Assembly (NCBI RefSeq): GCF_000969605.1
Contig: NZ_JZUE01000005.1
Coordinates: forward strand, 124,001-188,000
Direction: 5' to 3'
Length of the DNA stretch: 64,000 bases
From: Aquincola tertiaricarbonis
Lineage (GTDB): Bacteria > Pseudomonadota > Gammaproteobacteria > Burkholderiales > Burkholderiaceae_C
Shown here in pieces: positions 62,688 to 64,000 of this stretch; position 1 is the first letter of the stretch; every line of letters starts with the position of its first letter. The position numbers and the translations under genes are program-made. The notes beneath the pieces were generated by a model. The model saw nothing but the letters and a program-made list of their open reading frames with translations, ran no database searches and had not been told where the DNA came from.

Positions 62688-63383
62688 TCAGCCGGCTTCG
62701 GCCGGCTCCGCCGAAGCCACCAGGCGCCCGGCCTCGATGACCAGCTGGCGGTCGCAGCGACGGGCGATGGCCCGGTCGTGCGTGACCAGCACGAGCGTGG
62801 TGCCGGCCTCGCGGTTCAGCTCGAAGATCAGCTGCATCACGGTTTCGCCGGTGGCGAAATCCAGGCTGCCGGTGGGCTCGTCGGCCAGCAGCACGGCCGG
62901 CCGCACCACGAAGGCCCGGGCCAGCGCCACGCGCTGCTGCTCGCCGCCCGACAGCACCCGCGGATAGTGGCCCAGCCGGGCGCCCAGGCCGACGCGGCCG
63001 AGCATCTCGGTGGCCGCGGCGCGGGCGTCGTTGCGGCCCATCAGCTCCAGCGGCAGCATCACGTTCTCCAGCGCCGTGAGGTTGCCCAGCAGCTGGAAGC
63101 TCTGGAACACGAAGCCCACCTTCTGCGCCCGCACCGCGGCGCGGGCGTCCTCGTCCAGCGCGAAGAGGTCGGTGCCGGCCAGGCGCACCGTGCCCTGCGT
63201 GGGCACGTCCAGCCCGGCCAGGATGGACAGCAGCGTGCTCTTGCCGGAACCGGACGCGCCGACGATGGCCACCGATTCCTGCGCACGCAGAGTGAACTCG
63301 ATGCCATGGAGAATCGTCAGAACACCGGTCGAGTCGCGTACCTCTTTGCTGACGCGGTCGACTTCGATGATGGGTTGCTGCAT
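62688..63383 (-). CDS. ABC transporter ATP-binding protein (LolD/YbbA-like)
   Basis: 231-residue ATPase of the MacB/LolD class. It has Walker A GASGSGKST, Q-loop VFQSFQLL, signature LSGGEQQRVALARA, Walker B VLLADEPTGSLD and H-loop VTHD, all intact. The YbbA-tesA pairing is common in proteobacteria, and a permease (YbbP) is usually linked but lies outside or is absent here. It starts head-to-head with tesA; the two ATGs share base pairs. Confidence 0.93.
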   Translation of the reverse strand: MQQPIIEVDRVSKEVRDSTGVLTILHGIEFTLRAQESVAIVGASGSGKSTLLSILAGLDVPTQGTVRLAGTDLFALDEDARAAVRAQKVGFVFQSFQLLGNLTALENVMLPLELMGRNDARAAATEMLGRVGLGARLGHYPRVLSGGEQQRVALARAFVVRPAVLLADEPTGSLDFATGETVMQLIFELNREAGTTLVLVTHDRAIARRCDRQLVIEAGRLVASAEPAEAG

Positions 63384-63387
63384 GAAG

Positions 63388-64000
63388 ATGGAGTCGAGCT
63401 TGGAACGGACGGGTGGAAGGCTGACCGCGCAACGGCGGCAGGTGCTGTTGCACTGTAGCGCGCTGGGGCTGGCCTTCGGGCTGGGCGGGATGCTGCCCGT
63501 GGCGGCGCTGGCAGCGCCCGCCACGCCGGTGATCCTGGTGGTGGGCGACAGCCTTTCCGCCGAATACGGCCTGCCGCGCGGCAGCGGCTGGGTGGCGCTG
63601 CTGGAGCGCCGGCTGGCCCAGCAGCGTGTGCAGGCGCGGGTGGTGAATGCCAGCATCAGCGGCGACACCACTTCCGGCGGGCGCTCCCGCCTGCCGGCGC
63701 TGCTGGCCCAGCACAAGCCCACGCACGTGATCCTGGAGCTGGGCGGCAACGACGCGCTGCGCGGCCTGCCGCTGGCGATGACGCAGGCCAACCTGGCCGA
63801 GATGGCACGCGCCAGCAAGGCTGCCGGCGCCCAGGTGCTGGTGGCCGGCATGCAGGTGCCGCCCAACTACGGCCGCAAGTACAGCGACGACTTCGCCGCG
63901 CTGTTCGCCACCGTGGCCAAGGCCGAGGGCACGGCGCTGGTGCCCTTCCTGCTGAAGGGCGTGGCCGACGTGCCGAATGCCGAGGCGCTGTTCCAGCCCG
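63388..64000 (+). CDS. tesA: arylesterase / acyl-CoA thioesterase I TesA, partial at window end
   Basis: SGNH-family serine esterase; 3' end cut by the window. A signal peptide ([24 protein letters not shown]) precedes block [13 protein letters not shown] with the nucleophile Ser. Block [14 protein letters not shown] and block [15 protein letters not shown] follow, and [16 protein letters not shown] is TesA-typical. Start uncertain: ATG at 63382 or 63388 overlaps or abuts the opposite-strand ATG of the ABC gene, while GTG at 63442 would leave a 58-nt gap. None has a clear Shine-Dalgarno. Confidence 0.9.
   Translation, partial: MESSLERTGGRLTAQRRQVLLHCSALGLAFGLGGMLPVAALAAPATPVILVVGDSLSAEYGLPRGSGWVALLERRLAQQRVQARVVNASISGDTTSGGRSRLPALLAQHKPTHVILELGGNDALRGLPLAMTQANLAEMARASKAAGAQVLVAGMQVPPNYGRKYSDDFAALFATVAKAEGTALVPFLLKGVADVPNAEALFQP

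Overview
The window is a stretch of a very GC-rich bacterial chromosome, densely packed with genes. Gene order and protein content point to a betaproteobacterium of the order Burkholderiales, probably near Rubrivivax, Leptothrix, Ideonella or Methylibium. Supporting signs are thrS-infC-rpmI-rplT-pheS-pheT-ihfA-merR-tRNA-Pro in one strand-consistent block, msrB-yciB-bolA-parvulin, an ABC ATPase divergent from tesA, and fatty-acid degradation genes fused to a branched-chain-type ABC importer. The genus is an inference from layout, not from a search. No phage, insertion sequence, CRISPR array or other obvious mobile element was seen.

Layout. 1-9.3 kb: a GNAT acetyltransferase, an alpha/beta hydrolase, release factor 2 (prfB, with its programmed +1 frameshift), a HAD phosphatase, aminopeptidase N, fructose-1,6-bisphosphatase, tRNA-Thr(CGU) and a large CoA-transferase with an extra C-terminal domain. 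9.3-17.3 kb (minus strand): tRNA-Pro(GGG), a MerR regulator, ihfA, pheT, pheS, rplT, rpmI, infC (AUC start) and thrS. thrS is preceded by a threonine-rich leader peptide and mutually exclusive hairpins that look like a classical transcription attenuator. 17.3-21.4 kb (minus): a compact four-gene operon of unknown function encoding a DUF4331 exported protein, a small lipoprotein, a TPR protein and a HupE/UreJ-like membrane protein. 21.5-30.5 kb: patatin-like phospholipase, OpgH glucosyltransferase, Cu/Zn superoxide dismutase, polysaccharide deacetylase, GT4 glycosyltransferase, Tex and a 49-residue membrane peptide.

30.7-38.3 kb: a class II histone-deacetylase-like enzyme directly followed by a Pat-type protein acetyltransferase (a possible acetylation on/off pair), a chemoreceptor, a flavoprotein, and a second deacetylase of the acetylpolyamine amidohydrolase type. 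38.4-54.7 kb (minus): a long run of lipid and CoA metabolism genes: two SDRs, a GNAT, a CurA-like reductase, a hotdog thioesterase, a large acyl-CoA dehydrogenase, a thiolase, a FadB-like multifunctional protein, a complete Liv-type ABC importer and an acyl-CoA ligase. Many stop and start codons overlap, so translation is probably coupled. The importer and ligase plausibly take up and activate a carboxylic acid for the beta-oxidation enzymes.

54.9-64 kb: a 723-residue lipoprotein of unknown function, msrB-yciB-bolA-parvulin, a chemoreceptor overlapping a receiver-EAL c-di-GMP phosphodiesterase, an intergenic stretch, and an ABC ATPase head-to-head with tesA, which runs off the end of the window. 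The observations most worth following up are the thrS attenuator, the DUF4331 operon, the predicted one-good-site/one-degenerate-site ABC ATPase pair, and the deacetylase-acetyltransferase pair.
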